From: Hyphomonadaceae bacterium UBA1849 | GTDB lineage: Bacteria > Pseudomonadota > Alphaproteobacteria > Caulobacterales > Hyphomonadaceae | Assembly (NCBI GenBank): GCA_002338565.1 | Contig: DDIN01000008.1 | Location: 1,736,403-1,800,402, forward strand | Length of the DNA: 64,000 nt | Reading direction: 5' to 3' | In this document: piece by piece, positions 24,320-32,235 of the stretch | Numbering within the stretch: position 1 is the first letter of the stretch | How the letters are laid out: the number at the start of each line of letters is the position of its first letter | Position numbers and translations under genes: made by a program | Notes under the pieces: generated by a model | The model's database searches: none | Seen by the model: only the letters and a program-made list of their open reading frames with translations | Told to the model about the DNA's origin: nothing

Positions 24320-25297
24320 TTAGCCTTTGAGCATGCCACCCATGCGCTGGGTGATGATCTCTTCAGCCTGCGCCATGATACGGTCGATCAGTTCCTGACA
24401 GGTCGGGATGTCGTTGATCAGGCCTGCAACCATGCCGCAAGACCATGCACCTGCATCCATATCGCCTTCTTTCATGATGCGCGGATAAACGCCGGCAACT
24501 TCAGCTGCGATGTCTTCAAACTTCAGGTCAGAACCGAGTTCTTTCTCTTTCACGAGCAGACGCTCAACCGCGTCGTTCGTCAGAACGCGCTCTGTGTTGC
24601 GAAGCGGACGCATAACCAGACGTGTGTCGAGCTCGGAAGCTGCGAGGATTGCCTGCTTCACGTTCTCGTGGACTGGTGCTTCTTTCGTCGCGATGAAGCG
24701 TGTGCCCATATTCATGCCTTCTGCGCCGAATGCGAGAGACGCAACCAGCGAACGACCGTCAGCCTGACCACCAGAAGATACGAATGGAATTTCCAGCTCG
24801 TCAGCAGCACGCGGCAGAAGGATGAAGTTAGGAACGTCGTCTTCGCCCGGGTGACCGCCGCACTCAAAACCGTCGACAGACACAGCGTCACAGCCGATGG
24901 ACTGAGCCTTCAGTGCGTGGCGGACAGCCGTACATTTGTGGATGACCTTTACGCCTGCGTCTTTCAGGTAAGGCAGAACGGCAGACGGGTTGTTGCCCGC
25001 TGTTTCAACAGCTTTCACGCCGCTATCGATAACCGTTTTGACGATTGCCGGATAATCAGGTGCGTTGAGGGAAGGCAGGAATGTGATGTTCACGCCGAAC
25101 GGCTTGTCTGTCATGTCCTTGCAGCGTGCGATCTCGTTCGCCAGAGCTTCCGGAGACGGCTGTGTCAGCGCGGTGATGATGCCAAGGCCGCCAGCGTTGG
25201 AAACAGCTGCCGCCATTTCAGCGAGGCCCACATGGTGCATGCCGCCCTGAATGATCGGATGTTCGATGCCGAATAGTTCGGTGATCCGTGTCTTCAT
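24320..25297 (-). CDS. Nitronate monooxygenase family flavoenzyme
   Basis: The 325-residue product starts ITELFGIEHPIIQGGMHHVG, the TIM-barrel entry of the 2-nitropropane dioxygenase/nitronate monooxygenase family. The FMN-phosphate binding loops are seen in SVDGFECGGHPGEDD, VSSGGQADGRSLVASLAFGAEGMNMGTRF. The enzyme would oxidise nitronates such as propionate 3-nitronate to detoxify them, or act on a related substrate. Close relatives include quinone reductases, so specificity is open. A single gene with 229 non-coding bases upstream. Confidence 0.85.
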   Translation of the reverse strand: MKTRITELFGIEHPIIQGGMHHVGLAEMAAAVSNAGGLGIITALTQPSPEALANEIARCKDMTDKPFGVNITFLPSLNAPDYPAIVKTVIDSGVKAVETAGNNPSAVLPYLKDAGVKVIHKCTAVRHALKAQSIGCDAVSVDGFECGGHPGEDDVPNFILLPRAADELEIPFVSSGGQADGRSLVASLAFGAEGMNMGTRFIATKEAPVHENVKQAILAASELDTRLVMRPLRNTERVLTNDAVERLLVKEKELGSDLKFEDIAAEVAGVYPRIMKEGDMDAGAWSCGMVAGLINDIPTCQELIDRIMAQAEEIITQRMGGMLKG

Positions 25298-25527
25298 GAT
25301 GTTTATCTCCCTCGATCCGAGTATTTATGGCGTGAGTTTTAGCTGTCAGATTTCGGTCTGTCGCCCCTTAACCAAGGGGAAGGCCAGTAATTTTTTTGAA
25401 GTCGGGTTTTATTCTTCGCGGGCATTTATCCGATTAACGCGCTAGGTTTTATCGCGTGTAAGGATTGCGCCCGGGCGTGTGACGCGCTCTATTCCGGGTT
25501 TGGAATTTGTCTGGGGAGTAGTGAGAC

Positions 25528-27180
25528 ATGAGCGACGTGCCTGAAACACGGGATCACGCGAAAGGATTTCTCGGTTTTGTCGAGAGAGCGGGCAACAAAC
25601 TGCCTGATCCGGTTTTTATCTTTTTGTTCCTTCTGGTCGTACTGGTCATCATTTCGGTGATTGCGAGTCTCACAGGTTTGACGGCAACGCTGTCAGATCA
25701 GGTTCTGGGCGGCATGTCAGATGCAAACAAGGCGCGCTTTGCCATTGGTGCAGATGGCGTGATCCCGGCCATCAGTCTTTTGTCGCCGGATAATATCCAG
25801 CGTCTCTGGACGGAAATGCCCGCAACCTTCACTCACTTCCACCCGCTGGGCTATGTGCTCGTCGTGATGCTGGGTGCAGGTGTGGCGGAACGTACAGGCC
25901 TGTTTGGTGACGCAATGCGTGCGGCTGTTCGCGGCGCGCCGAAATTTCTGCTTACGCCAGTCGTCGCCTTCGTCGCCATGGCAGGCAATCACGCCGCAGA
26001 TGCTGCATACGTTGTACTCATTCCGCTCGCAGGTATTCTGTTTGCGTCTGCCGGGCGTCATCCAATTGCAGGTATCGCAGCCGCGTTTGCGGGCGTTTCT
26101 GGCGGTTTCTCCGCGAACTTCGCGCCGGGCCAGCTTGATGCGCTTCTCTACGGTATTACCCTCGAAGCTGCCGAGATTCTGGTGCCTGATTATCAGGTCA
26201 ATATCGCAGGCAACTGGTATTTCATTGCAGCGATGATGGTGATCTTTGTGCCGGTCATCTGGTTTGTCACAGACAAGATCATCGAGCCTAAGCTTGGTGC
26301 CTGGGAGGGCGTTGACGGCTCAACTGAAGATGATGCTGAAAAGCCACTCAATGACGATCAGAAAAAAGGCCTTATGTGGGCCGGTATTGCGGTGCTTGGC
26401 GTGTTTGCGCTCTGGACATTTTTCGTCATCGGGCCGGGTACGCCGCTCTACATTACTGATGCAGAATACATTGCTCAGGGCCTGACGGCGGATGAAGCTG
26501 CCGCGAAAGAATGGTTTGAACGGTGCGGGCCATTGTTCAACTCGCTGGTTGCGGCATTCCTCGTTCTCTTCCTGGCTGCAGGTGTCGCCTACGGCGTATG
26601 CGCCAAGACCATCAAATCAGGCGATGATCTCGTTGGCATGATGGCTGATGCGATGAAAGACATGGGGTATTATCTCGTTCTGGCATTTGCAGCGGCGCAT
26701 TTCGTGGCGATGTTCGGCTGGTCCAATCTGGGCCTGATTTCGGCCGTTCATGGCGCGGCGGCTATTGAGAGTGCCAATCTGCATCCGGCGCTCATTCTGG
26801 GCCTGATCGTTCTGTTTACCGGCTTGATCAATCTGTTCGTCGGCTCGGCCAGTGCGAAATGGGCGCTTCTTGCCCCGGTGATGGTGCCAATGCTCATGCT
26901 TGCAGGCATCTCTCCTGATGCTTCGACAGCGGCCTACCGTGTGGGCGACTCGGCCACGAACATCATTACGCCTCTGATGGTCTACTTCCCGCTCATCCTG
27001 ATCTTTGCCCAGCGCTGGAAAAAGGATTTCGGTATCGGATCTCTGACCGCAATCATGATCCCTTATTCGATCTGGATCCTGATTTCCGGCCTCGCGCTGA
27101 TGATCGTATGGGTCGCGCTTGGAATTGACCTCGGGCCGGGCGCGGCGGTTGGCTATGAGCTGCCGACTGCGGGTGGCTGA
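25528..27180 (+). CDS. AbgT family transporter
   Basis: The 550-residue product has about twelve hydrophobic segments and the family blocks GNKLPDPVFIFLFLLV, GAGVAERTGLF, AGNHAADAAYVVLIPL, GVSGGFSANF and GDSATNIITPLMVYFPL. AbgT proteins carry p-aminobenzoyl-glutamate in E. coli; several members instead export sulfonamides or other antimetabolites. Which applies here is unknown, though the nearby folate-dependent genes metF and metH make a folate-breakdown product conceivable. The gene has its own terminator. Confidence 0.9.
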   Translation: MSDVPETRDHAKGFLGFVERAGNKLPDPVFIFLFLLVVLVIISVIASLTGLTATLSDQVLGGMSDANKARFAIGADGVIPAISLLSPDNIQRLWTEMPATFTHFHPLGYVLVVMLGAGVAERTGLFGDAMRAAVRGAPKFLLTPVVAFVAMAGNHAADAAYVVLIPLAGILFASAGRHPIAGIAAAFAGVSGGFSANFAPGQLDALLYGITLEAAEILVPDYQVNIAGNWYFIAAMMVIFVPVIWFVTDKIIEPKLGAWEGVDGSTEDDAEKPLNDDQKKGLMWAGIAVLGVFALWTFFVIGPGTPLYITDAEYIAQGLTADEAAAKEWFERCGPLFNSLVAAFLVLFLAAGVAYGVCAKTIKSGDDLVGMMADAMKDMGYYLVLAFAAAHFVAMFGWSNLGLISAVHGAAAIESANLHPALILGLIVLFTGLINLFVGSASAKWALLAPVMVPMLMLAGISPDASTAAYRVGDSATNIITPLMVYFPLILIFAQRWKKDFGIGSLTAIMIPYSIWILISGLALMIVWVALGIDLGPGAAVGYELPTAGG

Positions 27181-27190
27181 GTTTAAAAGA

Positions 27191-27221
27191 AAAGCCCCGC
27201 CAGTCTGGCGGGGCTTTTTTT
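27191..27221 (+). terminator. Rho-independent terminator after AbgT gene
   Basis: AAAGCCCCGCC and GGCGGGGCTTTTTTT form a strong GC-rich stem around AGTCT, with a T-run at its end. It also lies downstream of the convergent MlaC gene. Confidence 0.9.
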
Positions 27222-27244
27222 ATTCGGGAGGAAAGGCGGAGACC

Positions 27245-27928
27245 TTATCGACCTGCCTGAACCGAAGAGGCGCCGGTGATTTCACCAGCATCAGTACGCT
27301 GCGCCAGTGCGCGGGCCTCAAGACGTGCCGTCATCTCGTTGATCGTGCGGATCAGCTCTGCAGATGACCCGTTAGAGCGGTCGAGAAGCGCCATGAACTG
27401 GGCGCGTTGTTCGATGGCCAGCCAGAGGAGGTTGCCATCAAGCTCGAGTGCAACGTCGACAACCTGATACTCGCCATCGTCAGTGCTCAGCACGCGCCAG
27501 CGCACAGGCAGGTCACCTGTCGGGCGGCGTACAACAGTCTCAACGATCGAGTCGCGGTCGTTGCGGTCGGTTGAGCCGGTCACAACAATCTCTTCGCCGC
27601 GATACTTGTCCAGTTCGGCTTCATAGGTGGCGAGCGCATAACGGGCATAGGCATCGTAATACGCATCAAATTCCTGATCACTGAACACCCGCGCATAGCG
27701 ACCGATCACGAAGCGGGACACGCGTTCCAGATCAGTGAACTGGTTCATCAGGCCCTGAAACGCCTCACGGCGCTCAAGTGAATTGAGTTCAGGATCATTC
27801 AGCGTAGAGAGCGCGTGGTTGGCGTTCTCACGTACATAATCTTCAGACGCCTGGTCTGCGAAAGCCGGAAGGCTGACGCTCAGGGCGAGGCTGGCAGCAA
27901 CGGTCAGCGATTTAAACAGCGGTGTCAT
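27245..27928 (-). CDS. mlaC: MlaC-like phospholipid-binding periplasmic protein
   Basis: A signal peptide (to about residue 24, PAFADQ) is followed by the MlaC layout: FTDLERVSRFVIGRYARVFSDQEFDAYYDAYARYAL, the beta-sheet core VVTGSTDRNDRDSIVETVVRR, and YQVVDVALELDGNLLWLAIEQRAQFMALLDR. MlaC ferries phospholipid between the outer-membrane MlaA complex and the inner-membrane MlaFEDB transporter. The gene follows mlaA by 20 bases on the same strand, so the periplasmic and outer-membrane parts are co-expressed. The MlaFEDB genes are not in this window. Confidence 0.85.
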   Translation of the reverse strand: MTPLFKSLTVAASLALSVSLPAFADQASEDYVRENANHALSTLNDPELNSLERREAFQGLMNQFTDLERVSRFVIGRYARVFSDQEFDAYYDAYARYALATYEAELDKYRGEEIVVTGSTDRNDRDSIVETVVRRPTGDLPVRWRVLSTDDGEYQVVDVALELDGNLLWLAIEQRAQFMALLDRSNGSSAELIRTINEMTARLEARALAQRTDAGEITGASSVQAGR

Positions 27929-27948
27929 AGAAATATCCCTCCGACACT

Positions 27949-28686
27949 CTAGAAATCATCAAAATCAGGCAATTCTTCGTACGCATCTGGGTCAGATTGC
28001 CCATTTCTAATAGCGGCATCCCTCTGAGAGGTATGCGCACGTCGAAGTGCCACATAAGGTTCAGGTTGATCGCGCAGAGTTTCGATTTGTCCCTGTGCGC
28101 GAGAGCGAGCATTCAGGCCGTTGAGAATGGCAAGTCCGCTGCGCACAGCTAGCTCGTCATCATCATTGGTCGTGTAGTTCACGTAATTGGTGGGTGTTAT
28201 CCCCCGATCAACTCCAAAACCGAGCAGATCACGCGGATTTGTAGAGCCGAGAAGTGGCAGCACCAGATATGGGCCGCTGTCTACACCCCAGACGGCAAGC
28301 GTCTGACCGAAGTCTTCATCATGAGCTTCAACGCCGCGGAAACGGGCCATATCGAACAGACCGCCAAGACCAACGGTGGAATTCACAACGAAGCGGGCGC
28401 CGGTTTCTGTCGCGCCGTCTACATTGCCTTGCAGAAGTTCGTTTACAAACGTGACCGGTTCGCCAAGGTTGGTGAAGAAGTCGCCAACACGGTCACGGCC
28501 CCAGCGCGGCGTCACAGCTGTATAGGCTTCTGAAGCCGGTTCCAGAACGGCTTCATCCAGCGCCAGATTGAAGCCCAGCATGGAGCGGTTGAAACCTTCA
28601 TACGGATCGCTGCGAGACGTTTCACCAGGTGCTGTTGCGCATGCCGCGAGGCTGCAGGCGAAGGCGAGTGCCAGAATAGGTTTCAT
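27949..28686 (-). CDS. mlaA: MlaA (VacJ) outer-membrane lipoprotein
   Basis: The lipobox LAAC (Cys16) is followed by the MlaA signature DPYEGFNRSMLGFNLALDEAVLEP, VNELLQGNVDGATETGARFVVNSTVGLGGLFDMA and YLVLPLLGSTNPRDLLGFGVD. MlaA forms a ring with porins and removes mislocalised phospholipids from the outer leaflet of the outer membrane. It is the first gene of the two-gene unit with mlaC. Its promoter lies in the 218-base divergent region shared with the ArsR-methyltransferase gene. Confidence 0.9.
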   Translation of the reverse strand: MKPILALAFACSLAACATAPGETSRSDPYEGFNRSMLGFNLALDEAVLEPASEAYTAVTPRWGRDRVGDFFTNLGEPVTFVNELLQGNVDGATETGARFVVNSTVGLGGLFDMARFRGVEAHDEDFGQTLAVWGVDSGPYLVLPLLGSTNPRDLLGFGVDRGITPTNYVNYTTNDDDELAVRSGLAILNGLNARSRAQGQIETLRDQPEPYVALRRAHTSQRDAAIRNGQSDPDAYEELPDFDDF

Positions 28687-28810
28687 GATGTCCCTCTTGT
28701 CTTCGCCAACGTCAGCGGCGCTATCCGTGTATTTGAAACGAGAAATTGGTTTATAATTTGTCGTTTCAAGTCACGGCTATGTGAGTTTCTAAAACGCCTC
28801 TCCTTATGTG

Positions 28811-28833
28811 CTTTTATCGCAACACGATAAAAG
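28811..28833. promoter_or_regulatory. Perfect 9-bp inverted repeat in the mlaA/metF divergent region
   Basis: CTTTTATCG (28811-28819) and CGATAAAAG (28825-28833) are exactly complementary around a 5-base spacer. It lacks a T-run, so it is more likely an operator or a regulatory hairpin than a terminator. It lies about 125 bases upstream of mlaA. Confidence 0.45.
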
Positions 28834-28851
28834 AGGTGCCTATAAACGCGC

Positions 28852-28885
28852 TTGACACCATCATATAAATATATGTTTATATGAT
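28852..28885 (+). promoter_or_regulatory. Methionine-operon promoter with palindromic operator
   Basis: TTGACA (28852-28857) with a TTTATA (28876-28881) at 18 bases spacing gives a sigma-70-type promoter. Overlapping it, ATCATATAAA (28860-28869) and TTTATATGAT (28876-28885) form a perfect 10-bp inverted repeat with a 6-base spacer. The site is 19 bases before the start of the ArsR-type regulator, the expected place for autoregulation. Confidence 0.75.
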
Positions 28886-28904
28886 CTGAATAAGTGAGAG
28901 CGTC

Positions 28905-29861
28905 ATGGATCTAATCGAAGCCCTTCGCAGTATTGGTGAGCCAACACGCCTGCGCGTGCTGGCCTTGCTTGCGCATGGAGAGCTTGCAGTCGGGGAACTC
29001 GTCGACATTCTGGCGATGAGTCAGCCGCGCCTCTCGCGCCATATGAAATTCCTGACCTCAGCGGGGCTCGTTGAACGTCTGCCTGAAGGCGCATGGGTGT
29101 TTTATCGCCTGCCAGCCGTTGGCGAAGGCCGCGAGCTTGTGGATGCTATTTTGCCATTCCTGCCCGCCGAACACCCTGAATACGTTCGGGATTTGGAACG
29201 TCTCACCGTTGTGAAACAGGCGCGCGCACAGGCGGCAGAGGATTATTTCAACCGTCAGGCTGAGAGCTGGGATGATGTGCGCGGTCAGCACTATCCAACC
29301 GAGGCTGTAGAGGCGGCGCTTCTGAAAGCTGCAGGCGATACGCCGGCGAAGTTCATGGTCGATCTTGGTACAGGCACAGGCCGTATGCTCACCCTGTTTT
29401 CAGGCATGGCAGAGCGCGCTGAAGGTATCGACCTCAGCCACAAAATGCTGACCATTGCTCGGTCTAACCTTGCTGAAAGCGGCGCTCAGAATGCCAGCGT
29501 GCGCCATGGTGACGTGACGGCACCGCCATTTGAGGATGGTGTGGCTGACCTCGTGATTATTCATCAGGTGCTCCATTATATGGACCGCCCTGAACGCGTC
29601 ATTTCTGAAGCTGCGCGCATTCTGAAGCCGGATGGACGCCTGCTTGTGGTGGATTTTGCGCCCCATAAGCACGAATTCTTGCGCACTGAACACGAACACA
29701 GACGGCTCGGCCTGTCTGATGAAGAGATTACACGCTGGACCGGCGCAGCTGGCCTTGTGTCACTCGACCCGATCCGTTTCCAGTCGTCTGAGGAAGACGG
29801 CCTGACAGTCAACATATGGACCGCTGACAAGCGCTCTGAAACCGAGGAACAGGCAGCATGA
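28905..29861 (+). CDS. ArsR-family regulator fused to SAM-dependent methyltransferase domain
   Basis: Residues 1-90 form a winged helix (RSIGEPTRLRVLALL, GELVDILAMSQPRLSRHMKFL, AWVFYRLP) without the metal-binding ELCVC motif. Residues about 145-300 form a class I methyltransferase with motif I VDLGTGTGRML and the ADLVIIHQVLHYM and GRLLVVDFAPH strands. This layout, followed at once by metF, suits a regulator that senses S-adenosylmethionine or S-adenosylhomocysteine, as SahR does. The stop overlaps the metF start by four bases. A perfect operator lies upstream. Whether the methyltransferase domain is catalytic is unknown. Confidence 0.85.
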   Translation: MDLIEALRSIGEPTRLRVLALLAHGELAVGELVDILAMSQPRLSRHMKFLTSAGLVERLPEGAWVFYRLPAVGEGRELVDAILPFLPAEHPEYVRDLERLTVVKQARAQAAEDYFNRQAESWDDVRGQHYPTEAVEAALLKAAGDTPAKFMVDLGTGTGRMLTLFSGMAERAEGIDLSHKMLTIARSNLAESGAQNASVRHGDVTAPPFEDGVADLVIIHQVLHYMDRPERVISEAARILKPDGRLLVVDFAPHKHEFLRTEHEHRRLGLSDEEITRWTGAAGLVSLDPIRFQSSEEDGLTVNIWTADKRSETEEQAA

Positions 29862-30754
29862 GCCTGCAGCACGCACCAAAAGACATTCACGTCTCTTTCG
29901 AATTCTTCCCGCCAAAATCTGAAAAAGCGGAAGATACGCTATGGGAATCCGTTCGCCGTCTTGAACCGGTCCACCCGAAATTCGTGTCAGTGACCTATGG
30001 CGCGGGCGGCTCCACCCGTGACCGCACGCACCGCACGGTGAAGCGCATGGTGGAAGAGACAGACCTCACGCCAGCCGCTCACCTGACCTGTGTGTCTGCG
30101 TCGAAAGACGAAGTCATGGGCGTGGTCGATGACTACCTCGATGCGGGTGTCCGCCACATCGTGGCCCTGCGCGGCGACCCGCCTGAGGGCATGGGCGCCA
30201 AGTTCACGCCGCATCCGGACGGCTTTCAGTCCAGCGTCGATCTGATCTCTGCAATCCGTCACTACCGTCCGGAGCTTGGTAAGCGTTTTGAGATTTCCGT
30301 TGCAGCTTATCCGGAGCCGCATCCAGATAGCCTCGGTCTGGCAAAAGATCTGGAAATCCTGAAAGCCAAGCAGGATGCAGGCGCAGACCGCGCCATCACA
30401 CAATTCTTCTTTGAGCCGGATCATTATTTCGAATTTCTGGATGCTGCGCGTGGCTATGGCATCGATATTCCGATTGTGCCTGGCATTATGCTGCAACCAA
30501 ACTTCAATGGCCTGAAGCGCATTGCGACCCTCTGCGGCGCAAGCCTGCCTGCATGGCTGCACGAGCTTTATGAAGGGTTGGAAGGCGATGCGGAGCAACG
30601 CGAGCTGATTACGGCGAATGTTGCCGCAGACCTGACGATGAAGCTGGCCGATCGCGGCGTGAAGGATTTCCACTTCTACACGCTGAATAAAGCTGGATTA
30701 TCTCTCGCAACGTGTAGACTATTGGGCATCAAACCGGACAAACAGGCGGCTTAG
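29858..30754 (+). CDS. metF: Methylenetetrahydrofolate reductase
   Basis: The 298-residue product begins VSFEFFPPKSEKAEDTLW and contains SVTYGAGGSTRDRT, HLTCVSASKDEV, HIVALRGDPP, ADRAITQFFFEPDHYF and GIMLQPNFNGLKRI, the FAD- and folate-binding blocks of MetF. The enzyme reduces 5,10-methylene-THF to 5-methyl-THF with NAD(P)H, supplying the methyl group used by MetH. It is translationally coupled to the ArsR-methyltransferase gene upstream, and followed by three unknown small genes and metH1 in one operon. Confidence 0.95.
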   Translation: MSLQHAPKDIHVSFEFFPPKSEKAEDTLWESVRRLEPVHPKFVSVTYGAGGSTRDRTHRTVKRMVEETDLTPAAHLTCVSASKDEVMGVVDDYLDAGVRHIVALRGDPPEGMGAKFTPHPDGFQSSVDLISAIRHYRPELGKRFEISVAAYPEPHPDSLGLAKDLEILKAKQDAGADRAITQFFFEPDHYFEFLDAARGYGIDIPIVPGIMLQPNFNGLKRIATLCGASLPAWLHELYEGLEGDAEQRELITANVAADLTMKLADRGVKDFHFYTLNKAGLSLATCRLLGIKPDKQAA

Positions 30755-30758
30755 CGAC

Positions 30759-31238
30759 ATGATTGAGGGCATCGGAAAAATTCTGAATGGTGTCCTTTTC
30801 TTTCTGATCGTGACGGCGGCGTCGCTTGCGTTTGCTAATCCGGAAAAAATCGGAATCCGTGAGGAGCCCCTTCGTGATCTGCCTCCCGCACCTGCCGTGG
30901 TTACGCGTGTTGATCCGGAAGCGCGGTGCCGGGATCTGACGAGGGCCTGGGAATATATGCAGATTTGTGCTCCCGAAAACACGTACGGCATACAACCAGG
31001 GCTTCTGTGTACCTTTGATCGGCCCCGCCTCGTTGAGCGGGAGCCGGAAAGTCTGGCTATCGCAACCATGCAGCGCGATTTCTATCGCACACGATTGGTG
31101 GCTTATGGCTGCGTTAAACCGGATTCGGGTGAAGAGGTCGTGGATGTTTCCGAGCTGGAGCTTCCGGAAATTTCCGGCGAAGAGCGTCAGAGCCGGTTGC
31201 AGGGGCTGATGCAAAGGGCGCAGGGAGGCGATGAGTGA
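30759..31238 (+). CDS. Membrane-anchored four-cysteine protein, copy A of three
   Basis: The 159-residue product has one N-terminal membrane helix (about 8-26, no signal-peptidase site) and an outside part with cysteines at 57, 70, 84 and 118, giving C-x12-C-x13-C-x33-C. The same spacing recurs in the next two genes, as does a short amphipathic start before the helix, so they are paralogues. The helix is followed by NPEKIGI. A periplasmic domain with two disulfides is likely. No known family. It begins five bases after metF and ends in a GTGA overlap with copy B. Confidence 0.85.
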   Translation: MIEGIGKILNGVLFFLIVTAASLAFANPEKIGIREEPLRDLPPAPAVVTRVDPEARCRDLTRAWEYMQICAPENTYGIQPGLLCTFDRPRLVEREPESLAIATMQRDFYRTRLVAYGCVKPDSGEEVVDVSELELPEISGEERQSRLQGLMQRAQGGDE

Positions 31239-31756
31239 GCCGGCGCATCTCGGAGCGGGCGTCTGATTGGCTGGATGGCGTGCTCAATGCGGCGCTCACC
31301 GTTCTGGTTATCGTGTCTGTAGCCGTGGCTATTGAGCATCCGGAGAAGCTGGGGTTTGAGCCTCGTCCGGAGCGCCCTTCAATGAGAACTGTGCTTGCAG
31401 CCGTTGAGCATGGGCAGAAATGCCTGACCGTCTATGAGCAGTATGAGTATTTCAATGCCTGCCATGAAGCCGGTTCAGAAAGCGGCGGATCGCTTGTAAG
31501 CTGCCCTGAAGATGTGCCTTCGGAGACGGCCGTCCCCGGTACGCTGGCGTCAGCGCAAACATTCGCGGCAACGCAGCTCTCGCAGATGGAATTGCTGTCC
31601 TGTCCGCCGCCGGAAGAGATGGCGCGTCAGTTGAATTCAGCGCGTGAGGCCGTCGACCGTATTAACGCGCGCCGGAATGGTGAATATTCGCCACTGGATG
31701 ATATCTGGACGCGTAGTCGAGCAGATGAAAGAGAGGGTGCCGGACCGGACAAATGA
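31235..31756 (+). CDS. Membrane-anchored four-cysteine protein, copy B of three
   Basis: Start is GTG 31235, in a four-base overlap with copy A and behind GGGAGGCG. The 173-residue product has an N-terminal amphipathic segment, a membrane helix at about 15-34, HPEKLGF after it, and cysteines at 63, 76, 90 and 123 (C-x12-C-x13-C-x32-C). The C-terminal part is helical and charged (LNSAREAVDRINARR). It is paralogous to copies A and C; sequence identity is low apart from the cysteine pattern. Function is unknown. Confidence 0.85.
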   Translation: MSRRISERASDWLDGVLNAALTVLVIVSVAVAIEHPEKLGFEPRPERPSMRTVLAAVEHGQKCLTVYEQYEYFNACHEAGSESGGSLVSCPEDVPSETAVPGTLASAQTFAATQLSQMELLSCPPPEEMARQLNSAREAVDRINARRNGEYSPLDDIWTRSRADEREGAGPDK

Positions 31757-32235
31757 TTGAGTGGCTCGACAGGTTTCTAAACCGGATCATCTTTCTTCTG
31801 ATTGGTGTTGCAGGGTTGATTGCAATATTTCAGGCCATGAGTTCGCCGCGGCCTCCCTCCATTCGTGAGTTGAGTGTGGATACTTCGGCGCTTATGTCGG
31901 TGATGATGCCGAGCTGTTCTCGGGTAGAAGACACGCTGACGTTCATGCGCTCATGTGCCGATGTGCCGGAAGGTGAGACGGGCGTTGCCTGCCCGCTCGA
32001 GGCGCCAGAATGGGTGAGATTCAGGCCGGAGACCAGTACAATGGCCGACCTGCTTGTCGAGCAGCTCGAAGCGCGGCAGGCATCTGCCGAGTGTCAGGCG
32101 CTGGCGCGTGACCCTTTTGAGGGTTTGACGGATGAAGAACGGAATATGAGCTGGAGCGAGCTTCAGCAGCGTAGATTGGAATTACAGGCCGAGATTGAGG
32201 CCGCAGAAGAGAATGAAACCGATGACCAGAACTGA
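31753..32235 (+). CDS. Membrane-anchored four-cysteine protein, copy C of three
   Basis: The ATG overlaps the stop of copy B (ATGA). The 160-residue product begins MIEWLDRFLNRIIFLLIGVAG, very like the MIEGIGKILNGVLFFLIV of copy A, then has cysteines at 55, 68, 80 and 114 (C-x12-C-x11-C-x33-C). An acidic coiled-coil-like tail (ELQQRRLELQAEIEAAEE) ends the protein. It overlaps the metH1 start region by 14 bases, so all three copies are embedded in the methionine operon. Function is unknown. Confidence 0.85.
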   Translation: MIEWLDRFLNRIIFLLIGVAGLIAIFQAMSSPRPPSIRELSVDTSALMSVMMPSCSRVEDTLTFMRSCADVPEGETGVACPLEAPEWVRFRPETSTMADLLVEQLEARQASAECQALARDPFEGLTDEERNMSWSELQQRRLELQAEIEAAEENETDDQN

